Shown: positions 1 through 9,071, counted from the stretch's first letter. The stretch is 64,000 nucleotides of DNA from Pseudonocardia asaccharolytica DSM 44247 = NBRC 16224 (GCF_000423625.1 NZ_AUII01000005.1:232133-296132); one strand, 5' to 3'. Notes: a model not told the origin generated them from the letters alone. A program made the numbers and translations.

Positions 1-13
1 CGACGGCCGTCAT
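1..13 (-). CDS. ectD: Start of a gene running off the left edge, probably ectoine hydroxylase
   Basis: Only four codons (M-T-A-V) are visible. The ATG overlaps the stop codon of ectC as TGATG and is preceded by a strong AAGGAGG ribosome site about 7 nt upstream, so a real translated gene most likely begins here. In actinobacteria the gene after ectABC is usually ectD, the iron and 2-oxoglutarate dependent hydroxylase that converts ectoine to 5-hydroxyectoine. The identity is inferred from gene order only, because too little sequence is present to test it. Confidence 0.4.
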
Positions 14-468
14 CAGGAGGCCTCCTTCTCGGTTTCCGCTCCCGTAATGCTCTCGGTCATCTCGGGTTCGAGGTCAGTCTGGCTCAGCGTGATCAGCGGG
101 TACACCCCGTTCTCGTCGTGCACCTCACGCCCGGTCACCGGCGGATTGAACACGCAGATGGTCCGCAGCTGGGTGCGCGGCCGCAGCTGGTGGTGTTCGT
201 TCCCGTCGAGCACGTAGATCGAACCCGGCCCGAGCTCGTAGGTGACGTCGTTGTCCTTGTCGTAGAGCTCGCCCTCGCCCTCCACGATGAAGACGGCCTC
301 GATGTGGTTGGCGTACCAGAAGTCGTTGACCGAGCCGGCGTCGAGCACCGTCTCGTGCACCGAGAAACCCACCCCATCGCCGGCCAGCACGATCCGTTTG
401 CTACGCCAGTTCGGCGTCTTGACGTCGCGCTCGGTGTCGGTGATCTCCGCAAGCGTCCGGACGATCAT
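13..468 (-). CDS. ectC: L-ectoine synthase
   Basis: The 151-residue protein is a single-domain cupin that closes N-gamma-acetyl-diaminobutyrate into ectoine, the last step of compatible-solute synthesis in the cytoplasm. The N-terminus (MIVRTLAEI), the segment [17 protein letters not shown] and the [19 protein letters not shown] stretch are characteristic of EctC, and the length is slightly above the family norm (about 130) because of an acidic C-terminal tail. It starts 7 nt after the ectB stop with only a weak ribosome site, which suggests translational coupling in an ectABC(D) operon. Confidence 0.95.
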   Translation of the reverse strand: MIVRTLAEITDTERDVKTPNWRSKRIVLAGDGVGFSVHETVLDAGSVNDFWYANHIEAVFIVEGEGELYDKDNDVTYELGPGSIYVLDGNEHHQLRPRTQLRTICVFNPPVTGREVHDENGVYPLITLSQTDLEPEMTESITGAETEKEAS

Positions 469-475
469 CTCGTGG

Positions 476-1732
476 TCACGCTCCCGTCGCGACGCAGTGA
501 ACGGCGTCGGTCACGATCGCCAGCCCCTCGTCCAGCTCGTCCTCGGTCATCGTCAGTGGTGGCATCAGCTTCATCACCTCGTCGCAGGGCCCGGCGGTCT
601 CCATCAGCAGCCCGCGTTCGAACGCCGCGGTGCAGGCCTTTCCGGCCAGCTCGGCCTGTCCGAAGGCGAGCCCGCGCGCCAGCCCCCGGCCCTTGGGGGT
701 CAGCTCGAGCGGGGAGGCCGCCTCGGCCAGCCGGCTCAGGTGCTCCTCGATTCGCTCGCCCTTGGCGATGGTTCCCTTCTCCAGCATGTCGTCGGTCCAG
801 TACTCCCGCAGTGCCGCCGTGGCGGTCACGAACGCCGGGTTGTTGCCGCGGAAGGTCCCGTTGTGCTCGCCCGGGTCCCACTCGTCGTGCTCGCGCTTCA
901 TCAGCACGAGCGCCATCGGCAGCCCGTAACCCGAGATCGACTTCGAGAGGCAGACGATATCGGGTTGGATGTCCGCGAACTCGAAGGAGAAGAACGGGCC
1001 GGTGCGGCCGATACCCATCTGCACGTCGTCGACGATCAGCAGGATGCCGTGCCGCTTGCACAGCTCCGCAAGGCCGTGCAGCCACTCGGCACGCGCGGGG
1101 TTGACCCCGCCCTCACCCTGCACCGTCTCGACGATCACCGCGGCGGGGTCGTTGAGACTCGATCCCTGGTCGTCGAGCACACGTTCGAACCACAGGAAGT
1201 CGGGCACCGTGCCGTCGAAGTAGTTGTCATAGGGCATCGGCGTGGCGTGCACCAGCGGGACGCCCGCCCCGCCGCGTTTCATCGAGTTGCCCGTCACCGA
1301 GAGCGCACCGAGCGTCATCCCGTGGAACGCGTTGGTGAAGTTGATGACGGCTTCCCGGCCGGTGATCTTCCGGGCCAGCTTCAGCGCGGACTCCACGGCG
1401 TTGGCCCCGGTCGGCCCGGGGAACTGCACCTTGTAGTCCAGGCCACGCGGTTCCAGGACGACCTCGCGGAAGGTCTGCAGGAACTCGGCCTTGGCCGTGG
1501 TGTGGATGTCCAGGCCGTGCGTGACGCCGTCGCGTTGCAGATAGTCGATCAGGGGTTTCTTCAGGGCCGGCGGGTTGTGTCCATAGTTGAGTGTCCCGGC
1601 GCCGGCGAAGAAATCCAGGTAGGAGTTGCCGTCGACATCGGTCAACCGGCTGCCGATGGCGGTGTCGAATACCACCGGCCAGCTTCGGCAGTAGCTTCGG
1701 ACCTCGGACTCCAGCTCGTCGAAGATGGTCAT
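476..1732 (-). CDS. ectB: Diaminobutyrate--2-oxoglutarate transaminase
   Basis: This 418-residue class III PLP-dependent aminotransferase forms L-2,4-diaminobutyrate from aspartate semialdehyde with glutamate as donor, the first committed step to ectoine. Visible landmarks are the [17 protein letters not shown] segment that binds the cofactor phosphate, the [12 protein letters not shown] region around Asp235, and [10 protein letters not shown] with the probable PLP lysine near residue 264. The length matches EctB. The ATG overlaps the ectA stop as ATGA, so the two genes are translationally coupled. Confidence 0.95.
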   Translation of the reverse strand: MTIFDELESEVRSYCRSWPVVFDTAIGSRLTDVDGNSYLDFFAGAGTLNYGHNPPALKKPLIDYLQRDGVTHGLDIHTTAKAEFLQTFREVVLEPRGLDYKVQFPGPTGANAVESALKLARKITGREAVINFTNAFHGMTLGALSVTGNSMKRGGAGVPLVHATPMPYDNYFDGTVPDFLWFERVLDDQGSSLNDPAAVIVETVQGEGGVNPARAEWLHGLAELCKRHGILLIVDDVQMGIGRTGPFFSFEFADIQPDIVCLSKSISGYGLPMALVLMKREHDEWDPGEHNGTFRGNNPAFVTATAALREYWTDDMLEKGTIAKGERIEEHLSRLAEAASPLELTPKGRGLARGLAFGQAELAGKACTAAFERGLLMETAGPCDEVMKLMPPLTMTEDELDEGLAIVTDAVHCVATGA

Positions 1733-2265
1733 TTATTTCCACTTCCTCGTACTATCGGGCCGATCCTGTGGAGAATCTCGGCTTGATGATCTCCGCCCAG
1801 CAGCGGGCGTCCGAACAATTCTGACCGGACAATTCCGGCGCGCCGCCGCTCGGCGAATGCGGTGAACAGTCGCACGGACGCTTCGTTGTCCGGCGTGATC
1901 GTGGTCTCCAGGTGATCGACACCGTCCACCCGGTCGAACAACGCGTCGAGCATGCGGAGTGCGATTCCGTGGCCGCGGGCGGCCGCGGACACCGCCACCT
2001 GCCAGATGAACAGGGTGTTGGGTTCGGCAGGCCGCCGGTAGCCGGTCACGAAGCCGACGGCGGCGCCGTGCCGCCGGGCGAGCACCGACGTGTGGGCATG
2101 GTCCCGACACCACAGCAGATAGGCGTACCGGGAGTTGACATCGAGCACCTGCGATTCGGTCGCCAGCCGCCACAATTCAACGCCGTCTTCGACGGCAGGC
2201 GGGACGATCGATACATCGGAGTGCGGACATGGTTGATATTCAGTTGTGGCCTGGGGAGCGACCAT
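1729..2265 (-). CDS. ectA: L-2,4-diaminobutyric acid acetyltransferase
   Basis: The 178-residue GNAT-fold enzyme transfers an acetyl group from acetyl-CoA to the gamma-amino group of diaminobutyrate. Recognisable parts are NSRYAYLLWCRDHAHTSVLA, the VAVSAAARGHGIALRMLD acetyl-CoA loop and LETTITPDNEASVRLF. It is the first gene of ectABC. No good ribosome site precedes the chosen ATG, so the message may be leaderless or the start may lie slightly downstream. Ectoine operons are commonly osmotically induced; a palindrome about 80 nt upstream is a candidate operator. Confidence 0.94.
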   Translation of the reverse strand: MVAPQATTEYQPCPHSDVSIVPPAVEDGVELWRLATESQVLDVNSRYAYLLWCRDHAHTSVLARRHGAAVGFVTGYRRPAEPNTLFIWQVAVSAAARGHGIALRMLDALFDRVDGVDHLETTITPDNEASVRLFTAFAERRRAGIVRSELFGRPLLGGDHQAEILHRIGPIVRGSGNK

Positions 2266-2340
2266 GTTGACCGAACATAACAGGCGCGCCGGACAGCCGC
2301 ACCATTCTTGACGGCTCGACCAGGAGAAACGTCCCAGTAT

Positions 2341-2354
2341 TGTGACGTGTCACA
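2341..2354. promoter_or_regulatory. Inverted repeat TGTGAC-N2-GTCACA upstream of ectABC
   Basis: The sequence TGTGACGTGTCACA has perfect 6-bp arms around GT. It lies in the 298-bp gap between the divergent ectA and PspC genes, where the local base composition is more AT-rich than the flanks. The arms resemble CRP/FNR-family half sites, and MarR-type EctR regulators are also known at ectoine promoters. Which protein binds is not shown by the sequence. The rest of the gap holds no recognisable gene. Confidence 0.45.
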
Positions 2355-2563
2355 CATCGATGTTTGAAGAATAGCAAGAACGGGAATCCAGAACGTTTTT
2401 TGTTTTCCGCGTGGCGCGGATACGGGGCCCGGAATGCGGCGGCGGGACCGCGACCGGCCTCGATGAAATCTCCGGAGATCCGTCGGCGCGACCGGCACAG
2501 GACCCGGTGGGCGAGGGCCTTCGGCCTCTGGACCGGCGCGGCGCGCCGGGGCAGGGTCGAGCG

Positions 2564-3106
2564 ATGACGACGAACCGACCAGATCGACATGAGGGAAGAG
2601 TCCTGCGCAGCGGGCGGGACCGGGTGCTCGGCGGCGTCTGCGCGGGAATCGCGCGCTCCATCGGGGTCGATCCGCTGCTGGTGCGCCTCGCCGCGGTGCT
2701 GCTGGCGATCGTGTCCGCCGGGACGGCCGCGCCGGCCTACCTCGTCGCGTGGGTGCTCATCCCGGCGGCGACCGACGAGCCGGAGCCGGACATCGAGCGC
2801 GGCCCCGCACCACCCGCCGCGGACACTGACGTGCGGGCGACCTGGAACGCCGTCGGCGGCGAGCTGCGGACGCTCGCGGACGAACTGCGTCGGCCCCGGC
2901 CGGACGAGACCCGGACCGGGCAACCGGCGTCCGAGTCGGCCCGCCCGCCCCTGCAGGCCGCGGACCAGGCGATGACCGCGTTCGGCGACCGGCTGCGGTC
3001 CCCGCAGGTGCAGGCCTCGGCGCGGCGCGCCACGGCGAACCTCTCGACCGCGCTGGGCGCCAGCATGCGCGCGCTCGACAGCCGGTCGCGGCGCAACGGC
3101 GACTGA
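2564..3106 (+). CDS. PspC domain-containing protein
   Basis: The 180-residue protein has an N-terminal PspC domain (about residues 10-65) with the motif SGRDRVLGGVCAGIARSIGVDPLLVRL followed by a hydrophobic membrane segment ending in LVAWVLIPA. The remaining 110 residues are charged, proline- and alanine-rich and probably cytoplasmic. PspC proteins are linked to envelope stress responses, but no psp partners are nearby. The ATG at 2564 was preferred over an upstream in-frame start because the PspC homology begins immediately after it. Confidence 0.8.
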   Translation: MTTNRPDRHEGRVLRSGRDRVLGGVCAGIARSIGVDPLLVRLAAVLLAIVSAGTAAPAYLVAWVLIPAATDEPEPDIERGPAPPAADTDVRATWNAVGGELRTLADELRRPRPDETRTGQPASESARPPLQAADQAMTAFGDRLRSPQVQASARRATANLSTALGASMRALDSRSRRNGD

Positions 3107-3120
3107 CCCCGGAGGCGGGG
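3107..3120 (+). terminator. Small GC hairpin after the PspC gene
   Basis: CCCCG-GAGG-CGGGG directly follows the stop codon. The stem is only 5 bp and has no T-tract, so its role as a terminator is uncertain. Confidence 0.3.
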
Positions 3121-3181
3121 CAGGCCACTCTCGGCCGAGACCGCATAGGCGCGTAGGCGGTGAACAGGAACGTCTGAATCA

Positions 3182-3409
3182 GTGGTGACTCCGCTGACCG
3201 TCGACCTCAACTCCGTCATCGGCCTCATCAGCCGAAAGCGGCAGGTCGCGAGGCCGCCCCGGTACACGACCTGGCGCTGGACCGCGGCGAAGGAGTCGAT
3301 CGCGACCCTCGCCACGCTGGAGCCCATAACCCTCGGACCGGGCCACGGACGCCCGCTCACCACCGGTACGGCCTCCGCGCTGCGCGACTTCGCGAGCCGC
3401 CTGGGCAAC
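3182..3409 (+). pseudogene. Remnant of an MBL-fold hydrolase (C-terminal part only)
   Basis: About 76 codons read as the C-terminal part of a glyoxalase II-like metallo-beta-lactamase-fold enzyme: VDLNSVIGLI, PPRYTTWRWTAAKES, then LATLEPITLGPGHGRPLT and an alanine-rich end ALRDFASRL. The N-terminal half with the THxHxDH zinc motif is absent and the upstream sequence has stops in this frame. The reading frame then runs into unrelated sequence, so this is a 5'-truncated fragment. The GTG at 3182 is not considered a real start. Confidence 0.6.
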
Positions 3410-3514
3410 GGTCGTGGCCGATCCCAGGGCAGGGCCGCCGAGGCCCGCTACTACTTCGGAGTCGCCCCCGATCCGTCCCTCGACGAGCTCCGCGACATCG
3501 CCCTTGCATGGCCG

Positions 3515-3742
3515 GTCGAGGTACGAGGCGCAGAGGCGGCAGACACCCGCATCCACTCGGTGCGCCTGCCCAGCTTCGTGGTCACCACCGAGGTCGTATT
3601 CGGCGGACCGGACGAGCGCCTGACCATGCGCCGCGACCCGAGGCTGAGCCCCGGACCCTACGTCCCGGCACGCTGCTCACGGTACGTCGGTGGTCGAGGC
3701 GGCAGGCGTGCGCCCGGGGACTGGACTCACCGCCGTTCGACG
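3515..3742 (+). pseudogene. Frameshifted remnant of a DapB-like dihydrodipicolinate reductase
   Basis: The stretch IHSVRLPSFVVTTEVVFGG followed by PDERLTMRRD matches the C-terminal region of DapB-type reductases (compare IHSVRLPGLVAHQEVIFGG in Firmicute DapB). After PYV the reading shifts by one base near 3662-3667, and the family ending PGTLLTVRR...ARGLDS continues in the other frame. The N-terminal Rossmann domain is missing. A functional dapB is presumably elsewhere on the chromosome. The identification rests on a short motif and is moderately sure. Confidence 0.5.
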
Positions 3743-3973
3743 AACCCACCCCGGTCGATAGCCGGCGACGTCGAACCCCCTGGCGCCAGTTCCAAGCAAG
3801 TCAGGACTGTTGCAGTATGGAACGGCATCCGGACACTCGGCGAGCAGCGACTCCCGGTCGGGGTGCACACGAGTTCGGACAGCCGTGCAGCCGACTTCGG
3901 ACATTGACATCAGTGGCTGGCCGGCGGGAGTGCCGGTGGGGGTTCGTCTTGCGGGAGTGGTTGACCAACAGAC

Positions 3974-5149
3974 TCACCCACGCAGTGCTTGACTGATCCG
4001 CGCTGCCTGCCGGCTGAGGTGGTGACGTTCGGCGAGGTTGGGTGCGGACCGGGCGGCGTCGGCATACAACCGTGCCGCGGTCAGAAGGTCGCCCGCCTTC
4101 TCGTGAAGGTACGCCGAGGCGGCGGTGTGGCGAGGCAGGCCAGGGTCCACCGTGGCCAAGGCCGCGAGGCCGGCCACCGGGCCATCGGCCTCGCCGATCG
4201 CGATGGCCCGGTTGAGCTGCACGACCGGGCTCTCGGTGAGCCGGAGCAGCTCGTCGTACCAGCCGACGATCTGCACCCAGTCGGTCTCCTCGGCGCGCGG
4301 CGCGTCGGCGTGCAGGGCGGCGATAGCGGCCTGTGCTTGGAACTCACCGAGTCGGTCGCGACCCAGCGCTGTCTGCAGGATCGCAACGCCCTCGGCGATG
4401 AGCGAGGTGTCCCAGCGGGAGCGATCCTGCTCGGCCAGGGGGACCAGGCTGCCGTCGCGCCGGGCCCGCGCCGGTCGCCGAGCGTGGTGCAGCAGCATCA
4501 ACGCCAGCAGCCCCGCGGTCTCCTCGTCATCGGTCATCGACGCCAACTGCCGGGTGAGCCGGATCGCCTCGGCCGCCAGGTCGACGTCGCCGGTGTAGCC
4601 CTCGTTGAAGACCAGGTAGAGCACCCGTAGCACCGTCGCCAGGTCGCCTGGCTCCTTGAACCGCACGTCACCGACCGTGCGTTTGGCCCGGCTGATCCGC
4701 CGCGCCATTGTCGCCTCCGGCACGAGGTAGGCCTGGGCGATCTGCCGGGTGGTCAAGCCACCGACGGCGCGCAGCGTGAGGGCCACCGCGGACGCCGGGG
4801 TCAGCGACGGATGGGCGCACAGGAAGAAGAGCTGCAACGTATCGTCTGCGGTCTCGGTCGGTCCGGGCGGCGGCTCGGCCTCGACCCGCTGCTCCCGGTC
4901 GCGGCGCGAGACCTCGGAGCGGCGGGCGTCGAGGAACTTGCGCCAGGCAACCGTGACCAGCCAGCCCTTCGGGTCGGCGGGCTGCCGGTCCGGCCAGGTC
5001 AGCGCGGCCTGGATGAGTGCTTCCTGCACGGCGTCCTCGGCCGTCGCGAAGTCAACTCCGCGCTGCACGAGGACGCCGATCACCGCGGGAGTCAGCTCCC
5101 GCAGCAGCAGTTCGTCCATCACCTGATCTGCCTTGGCCGGTCCGGTCAC
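3974..5149 (-). CDS. ECF RNA polymerase sigma factor, ECF42/SigJ-like with C-terminal TPR-type extension
   Basis: The 391-residue protein has an N-terminal sigma-70 region 2 (FATAEDAVQEALIQAALTWP), a region 4 helix-turn-helix (LTLRAVGGLTTRQIAQAYLVPEATMARRISRAKR) and a long helical C-terminus with RALYLVFNEGY-like and LNRAIAIGEADGP motifs typical of DUF6596/ECF42 factors. These have no anti-sigma factor; instead the extension is thought to control activity, and the gene sits beside a YCII/DGPF protein, as here. The GTG at 5149 overlaps the upstream stop as GTGA; an ATG at 5119 is the alternative start. Confidence 0.85.
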   Translation of the reverse strand: MTGPAKADQVMDELLLRELTPAVIGVLVQRGVDFATAEDAVQEALIQAALTWPDRQPADPKGWLVTVAWRKFLDARRSEVSRRDREQRVEAEPPPGPTETADDTLQLFFLCAHPSLTPASAVALTLRAVGGLTTRQIAQAYLVPEATMARRISRAKRTVGDVRFKEPGDLATVLRVLYLVFNEGYTGDVDLAAEAIRLTRQLASMTDDEETAGLLALMLLHHARRPARARRDGSLVPLAEQDRSRWDTSLIAEGVAILQTALGRDRLGEFQAQAAIAALHADAPRAEETDWVQIVGWYDELLRLTESPVVQLNRAIAIGEADGPVAGLAALATVDPGLPRHTAASAYLHEKAGDLLTAARLYADAARSAPNLAERHHLSRQAARISQALRG

Positions 5150-5553
5150 TCGGTGACCGTCGGCGGTGCGCTCAGGAACGGGCGCACCTCGAGCCACTCG
5201 TGGATCGGCTTGCCGCCGGCTCCGGGGGCTGCCGACAACTCGCCGGCGAGCGCGAGCGCGCGCTCATAGGTGTCGACGTCGATCACCATCCAGCCGGCGA
5301 TCAGATCCTTGGTCTCCGCGAAGGGCCCGTCGGTGACCGGCGGTCGGCCCTCCCCGTCGTAGCGGACGAACGTGCCCTCGGGCGAGAGCGCCTGGCCGTC
5401 GACGTACTCACCGGTGCTCTCGAGCCGGGCGGCGAAGTCGGCCATGAACTGCAGGTGGTCTTCGACCTCCTCCGGGGTCCATTGGTCCATCGGGACGGCG
5501 TTCACGGCCTCGGGGGCGCCGCGGTAGTGCTTGAGAAGCAGGTACTTCGTCAT
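5146..5553 (-). CDS. YCII-related (DGPF domain) protein
   Basis: This 135-residue protein contains the DGPF signature (VTDGPFAETKDLIAGWMVIDVD) within a YCII alpha-beta fold. Family members are small dimeric proteins of unknown chemistry and are very often encoded beside ECF42 sigma factors, for which they are the usual regulon member. The start is fixed by an AAGGAGG ribosome site just upstream of ATG. Its stop overlaps the sigma factor start, indicating coupling of the two genes. Confidence 0.88.
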   Translation of the reverse strand: MTKYLLLKHYRGAPEAVNAVPMDQWTPEEVEDHLQFMADFAARLESTGEYVDGQALSPEGTFVRYDGEGRPPVTDGPFAETKDLIAGWMVIDVDTYERALALAGELSAAPGAGGKPIHEWLEVRPFLSAPPTVTE

Positions 5554-5755
5554 GCTGGGCCTCCTTGGTGCGGTGCGGCCACGGTGGCCGCATCTGGCCC
5601 TGGGACGGGGCCGCCGGGCCGGTCTCGACATCCTCGCCACATCTTTTTCGAGAATCTCCTGACGCAGCACGGTCCGAGCCACACATCGATCTCCCTTGCG
5701 GGGCGGTGAGGTCGAGGCGGGTGTTCATGTCGAGTCGGAACCGGCCGTAGGGGTC

Positions 5756-6166
5756 CACCACCTGCAGCCCGCCATGGACCTCCCGGCGCAGCTCGGGCCT
5801 GGCGAGCTAGTCACAGGCGAAGATCGTGCGCACCGCGCGCCCGAGCTCTTCGAGCGCGGCGTAGGTGGGGTGTTTGGGGCCACCACGGGTGAACCGGCGC
5901 AGGACCTGCTCGGACTCGGCTGTGCCGAGCCTGAGCGCGGTGGCGTAGCGGATCATTTGGTCGTACTGCTGGGCGATCAGGTCCCAGCGGAGCGGGCGGG
6001 TCAGCACCGGCCCGAGCGTGGCGTGACGTTGCTGCTCGTCGGGCCGGTAGAGTCGGATTGACCCGATGGTCTTCAGCCTCGGCAGCAGCCGGAACCCGAG
6101 CAGCTCGGTGAAGGCGAACCCGACCACGCTGGCGCCGTGGGTGTCGACGTAGTTGGTGTCGATCCC
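5756..6166 (-). pseudogene. Tn3-family transposase remnant
   Basis: About 119 codons (DTNYVDTHGASVVGFAF...LLPRLKTI...) match the C-terminal DDE region of Tn3-family transposases. The run is stopped by TAG at 5807-5809 in ACD-stop-LASPELRREVHGGLQVV, where family members have a tyrosine (CDYL), so a single TAC to TAG change explains it. Sequence before and after is missing, and no 38-bp Tn3 ends or resolvase are visible. It is a dead fragment of an old insertion. Confidence 0.75.
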
Positions 6167-6186
6167 CGGGCTGGCCGGCTGACCGG

Positions 6187-6918
6187 TCACCGGGGTGTCG
6201 CCGCGGCTCGGGCGGAGTCCTGCTGCGGGACCGGAGGAGGCACCGGCTGCGGCTCGGCGCCGCCCTGGTCCAGCCGGAAGGGCGGGTAGCGATCGGTCAT
6301 CAGCGCGGCGTAGGCCAGGACGCGCAGCGCCCAGCGGTCCATCCCCAGCACGAGATCGAAGATCCCGCGGGGATAGCGCGCGGTGAACAGCAACACCACC
6401 CCGGCAAAGAGGACGAGCAGCCCGACGAGGCCGCTGCCGACGCTGATGACGGTCTCGCCGTATCGGTAGGCGAGCGTCCCCGCGCCGCCGACGAAGAACC
6501 CCACGACGATGTAGTGGGGCACCGCGAGTAGCCACCACTTGACCAGCGCCAGACCGCGGGACAGTTGCTCGGGATAGGCGATGGCCAGCCGCGCTGGATA
6601 GTCCGGCACCTCGGCCAGGGTGAACGGCGGGTAGCGGTCGGTGCCCAGCGCGCCGTAGCCGTAGTAGTGGACGCGCCAGGACCAGCGCAGCACGCCGAGA
6701 TTGAACTCGAACAGCCCGCGCGGATAGCGACCGGTGATCAGGATCGCGAACCAGGCGATCACGGTCAGCACCCAGAAGGCGAACCACAGGAACGCCAGCA
6801 CCACCAGATGCGGCAGCAGCAGCAGCCACTTGATCAGCCACAGCCCTCGGGAAAGGTCGGGTTCGAGCCGGCCCTCGAGCCGGACCGGATCAGTCCGATA
6901 CGCCCATGTATCAGTCAT
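6187..6918 (-). CDS. DUF4389 membrane protein
   Basis: The 243-residue protein has two copies of the DUF4389 pattern: a hydrophobic helix pair, then a conserved [23 protein letters not shown] / [23 protein letters not shown] motif followed by TDRYPPF. Four transmembrane segments are predicted by eye (about residues 27-45, 46-62, 125-150 and 160-180). The C-terminal tail is proline- and glutamine-rich. Function is unknown in the family. The preceding ATG region is not shared with other genes, so it is probably monocistronic. Confidence 0.8.
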   Translation of the reverse strand: MTDTWAYRTDPVRLEGRLEPDLSRGLWLIKWLLLLPHLVVLAFLWFAFWVLTVIAWFAILITGRYPRGLFEFNLGVLRWSWRVHYYGYGALGTDRYPPFTLAEVPDYPARLAIAYPEQLSRGLALVKWWLLAVPHYIVVGFFVGGAGTLAYRYGETVISVGSGLVGLLVLFAGVVLLFTARYPRGIFDLVLGMDRWALRVLAYAALMTDRYPPFRLDQGGAEPQPVPPPVPQQDSARAAATPR

Positions 6919-6993
6919 CCGGCGAGGGTGCGCGTCCCTGCCCGCCCGTGGTAGGGACCGAAGACCCTCGACGGCCCATCGAACGACGCCGGC

Positions 6994-8517
6994 TCAGCCG
7001 CCACCGGCTCCGATGCGGGCGAGCCAGCCGCTCAGCCCGGCGTCGTCGGCCTCGCCGGTGCACAGCCCGACGTATCCGTCCGGGCGGACGGCGAGCAGCC
7101 CGCGCCCCGGCATGTTCGTCAGCCGGTGCACGTGCAGCCGTGGGCCGCCGACCCGTGGCGGCGCGGCGTCGCGGTGCAGCAGGATGTGCACGCCGGGGCG
7201 GGCGGTCAGCTCGTGCAGCCGCGTCCGGCGGCCCTCGCAGCTCACAGCGGCGTCCGGAAGCCGGTCGCCGGCCCGGGGCCCGCCGCGCGGCGGCGGTGTC
7301 CCGGTCACCGACAGCGCGCTGCGCGGGTAGCCGACGCGCAGCCCGGACAGCACCCGGACGGCCTCGGCGATGAGCCTGCGGCGGCGCAGGACCGTCGGCA
7401 GCAACCCGGCCGCGCCCGGGGCGAGCCGGCCGCGCAGGAACACCGCCACCGGGTTGGTGGCGGCCTCGGCCCAGAACACCAGGTGGGTGAGTGCCAGCAC
7501 CTGCCGGGCCACCGGCCGCCGCTCGTGGCCGTAGGAGTCGAGCAGCGCCTCGGGCCGAATGCTGTCCGCCGCGTACGCCAGCTTCCAGCCGAGGTTGGCC
7601 GCGTCCTGGATGCCGGTGTTCATGCCCTGCGCGGCCGCCGGGGAGTGGGTGTGCGCGGCGTCCCCGGCGAGGAACACCGCGCCTCGGCGGTACCGGTCGG
7701 CCAGCCGATGCGCCACCCGCACTCGGCTCGACCAGGCCAGCTCGGTGATCGAACCGTCGAGCCCCGCCTCGTCCAGCAGCCGTTGCAGCTCGGTGACCGG
7801 GACGCGAGGATCTGCCGTCTCGGCCCGGGCGGGCCGGGTGGCCAGCAGCCGCCACGTCGCCCGCTCCCCGATCGCGAAGACGAACAGCAGCCCGTGCCCT
7901 CCGGCCACGACATGCACCACGTCCGGCGTGAGGTCGGCGGCGAGCTCGACATCGGCCAGCACGATCTCCTCCCGGTAGGGTGCGCCCCGCCAGCCGATGC
8001 CGGTGGCGGAGCGCACGGTGCTGCCCGCGCCGTCGCAGCCCGCGACGAATCGGCAGACCGTCTCGGTCACACCCGCGGCCGAACGCAGCGTCACCACCGG
8101 CCCGTCGGCGCTGTCGCGGAGCCCGAGGAGCTCGATGCCGTGCTCGACGATGACGTCCCGCTCGGCGAGCGCGGCCCCCAGCACGGCCTCGACGTCGGCC
8201 TGGCGCAGCAGCGACAGATGGGGATAGGCGGTGTCCGGGATGGCCAGGTCGGCGAGCCGGACATCGACCACCCGGGAACCGAGATGCAGCTGCGCCCGCG
8301 GGGCGCGGTCGGCCCGCGCGAGCAGCGCGTCCACCACCCCGAGCGGGCGGAGCACCTCCAGCGTGCGGGGATGGACCACCAGCGCCCGCGACGGCCGGAA
8401 GGTCTCGGGCCGCCGCTCCACGATCCGCACCCGCGCCCCGTGGGCGTGGGCCTGCAGGGCCAGGGCCAGGCCGGCCGGGCCCGCTCCGACCACCAACACG
8501 TCCGGGCGAGCGGTCAT
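6994..8517 (-). CDS. FAD-dependent aromatic-ring monooxygenase (PheA/TfdB-MhpA type)
   Basis: This 507-residue protein is a class A flavoprotein hydroxylase. It shows the FAD dinucleotide motif (VLVVGAGPAGLALALQAHAHG) at the N-terminus, the CDGAGSTVR motif near residue 170 and the second FAD motif GDAAHTHSPAAAQGMNTGIQDA near residue 300, then a thioredoxin-like C-terminal domain. Substrate cannot be read from the sequence; relatives act on phenols, polyketides or rifamycin-like compounds. Its ATG overlaps the stop of the upstream unknown gene, so the two are co-translated. Confidence 0.82.
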   Translation of the reverse strand: MTARPDVLVVGAGPAGLALALQAHAHGARVRIVERRPETFRPSRALVVHPRTLEVLRPLGVVDALLARADRAPRAQLHLGSRVVDVRLADLAIPDTAYPHLSLLRQADVEAVLGAALAERDVIVEHGIELLGLRDSADGPVVTLRSAAGVTETVCRFVAGCDGAGSTVRSATGIGWRGAPYREEIVLADVELAADLTPDVVHVVAGGHGLLFVFAIGERATWRLLATRPARAETADPRVPVTELQRLLDEAGLDGSITELAWSSRVRVAHRLADRYRRGAVFLAGDAAHTHSPAAAQGMNTGIQDAANLGWKLAYAADSIRPEALLDSYGHERRPVARQVLALTHLVFWAEAATNPVAVFLRGRLAPGAAGLLPTVLRRRRLIAEAVRVLSGLRVGYPRSALSVTGTPPPRGGPRAGDRLPDAAVSCEGRRTRLHELTARPGVHILLHRDAAPPRVGGPRLHVHRLTNMPGRGLLAVRPDGYVGLCTGEADDAGLSGWLARIGAGGG

Positions 8518-9071
8518 GTCATGGCGACGAGCCGCGACCAGCCCGGCGCCGCCGGGCCAGCGATGGCCTGCGGGTCGTCGAGCAGATCGGCACGCCGCAG
8601 GCCCGGCACAACCGTGTACCGGATCGAGCCCGGCACGCTCACCAGCGCCAGTACCCGCCACAGCGCCCGCACGTAGGCTACGGCCGCGCCGGGCCCGTCC
8701 CACTCGTACAGGCCGCGGTAGTCACCGTGGTCGTCGTGGGCCAGCCACAGTTTCGAGACGAAGCCGGCGAAGCCGACGAACAGCGGCGTGTTGAACAGGC
8801 TCTCCCGGCGGAACGCCGCGTGCCCCCGGCCGCGGATGCCCCGCAGCCGGAACGACACCACCAGCACGCACGGCTCCACCGTCTCGCCCCGGTCGACGAC
8901 GGTCTCCCGATAGACCACCGCGGACGTCCCGTCGGCGAACCGGAGCCGTCTGCCCACATACCGGGCGGGCAGGTGAACGCGGCGCCGGGCCAGCAACACC
9001 GCGGTGGCCACGACGCACCGGACCAGCGCCCGCAGCGCGGTACCCACCGGCGCGGGTGCCTGTGTCGCCAT
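8514..9071 (-). CDS. Conserved hypothetical protein coupled to the flavin monooxygenase
   Basis: A 185-residue protein not recognised as a named family. The central part (VVDRGETVEPCVLVVSFRLRG, FVSKLWLAHDDHGDYRGLYEWDG) has the look of an alpha-beta barrel protein with an aromatic pocket; it lacks a signal peptide and convincing membrane segments. The ATG at 9071 follows a GGGAGGG ribosome site. The 4-nt overlap with the downstream monooxygenase implies a shared role, perhaps in the same substrate modification, but this is inference. Confidence 0.65.
   Translation of the reverse strand: MATQAPAPVGTALRALVRCVVATAVLLARRRVHLPARYVGRRLRFADGTSAVVYRETVVDRGETVEPCVLVVSFRLRGIRGRGHAAFRRESLFNTPLFVGFAGFVSKLWLAHDDHGDYRGLYEWDGPGAAVAYVRALWRVLALVSVPGSIRYTVVPGLRRADLLDDPQAIAGPAAPGWSRLVAMT

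Noticed and set aside
3508..3996. 162-codon open frame over the DapB-like remnant
   Set aside because: Only a short part (PGTLLTVRR...ARGLDS) has meaning, as the frameshifted end of the remnant; the rest is Arg-rich noise.
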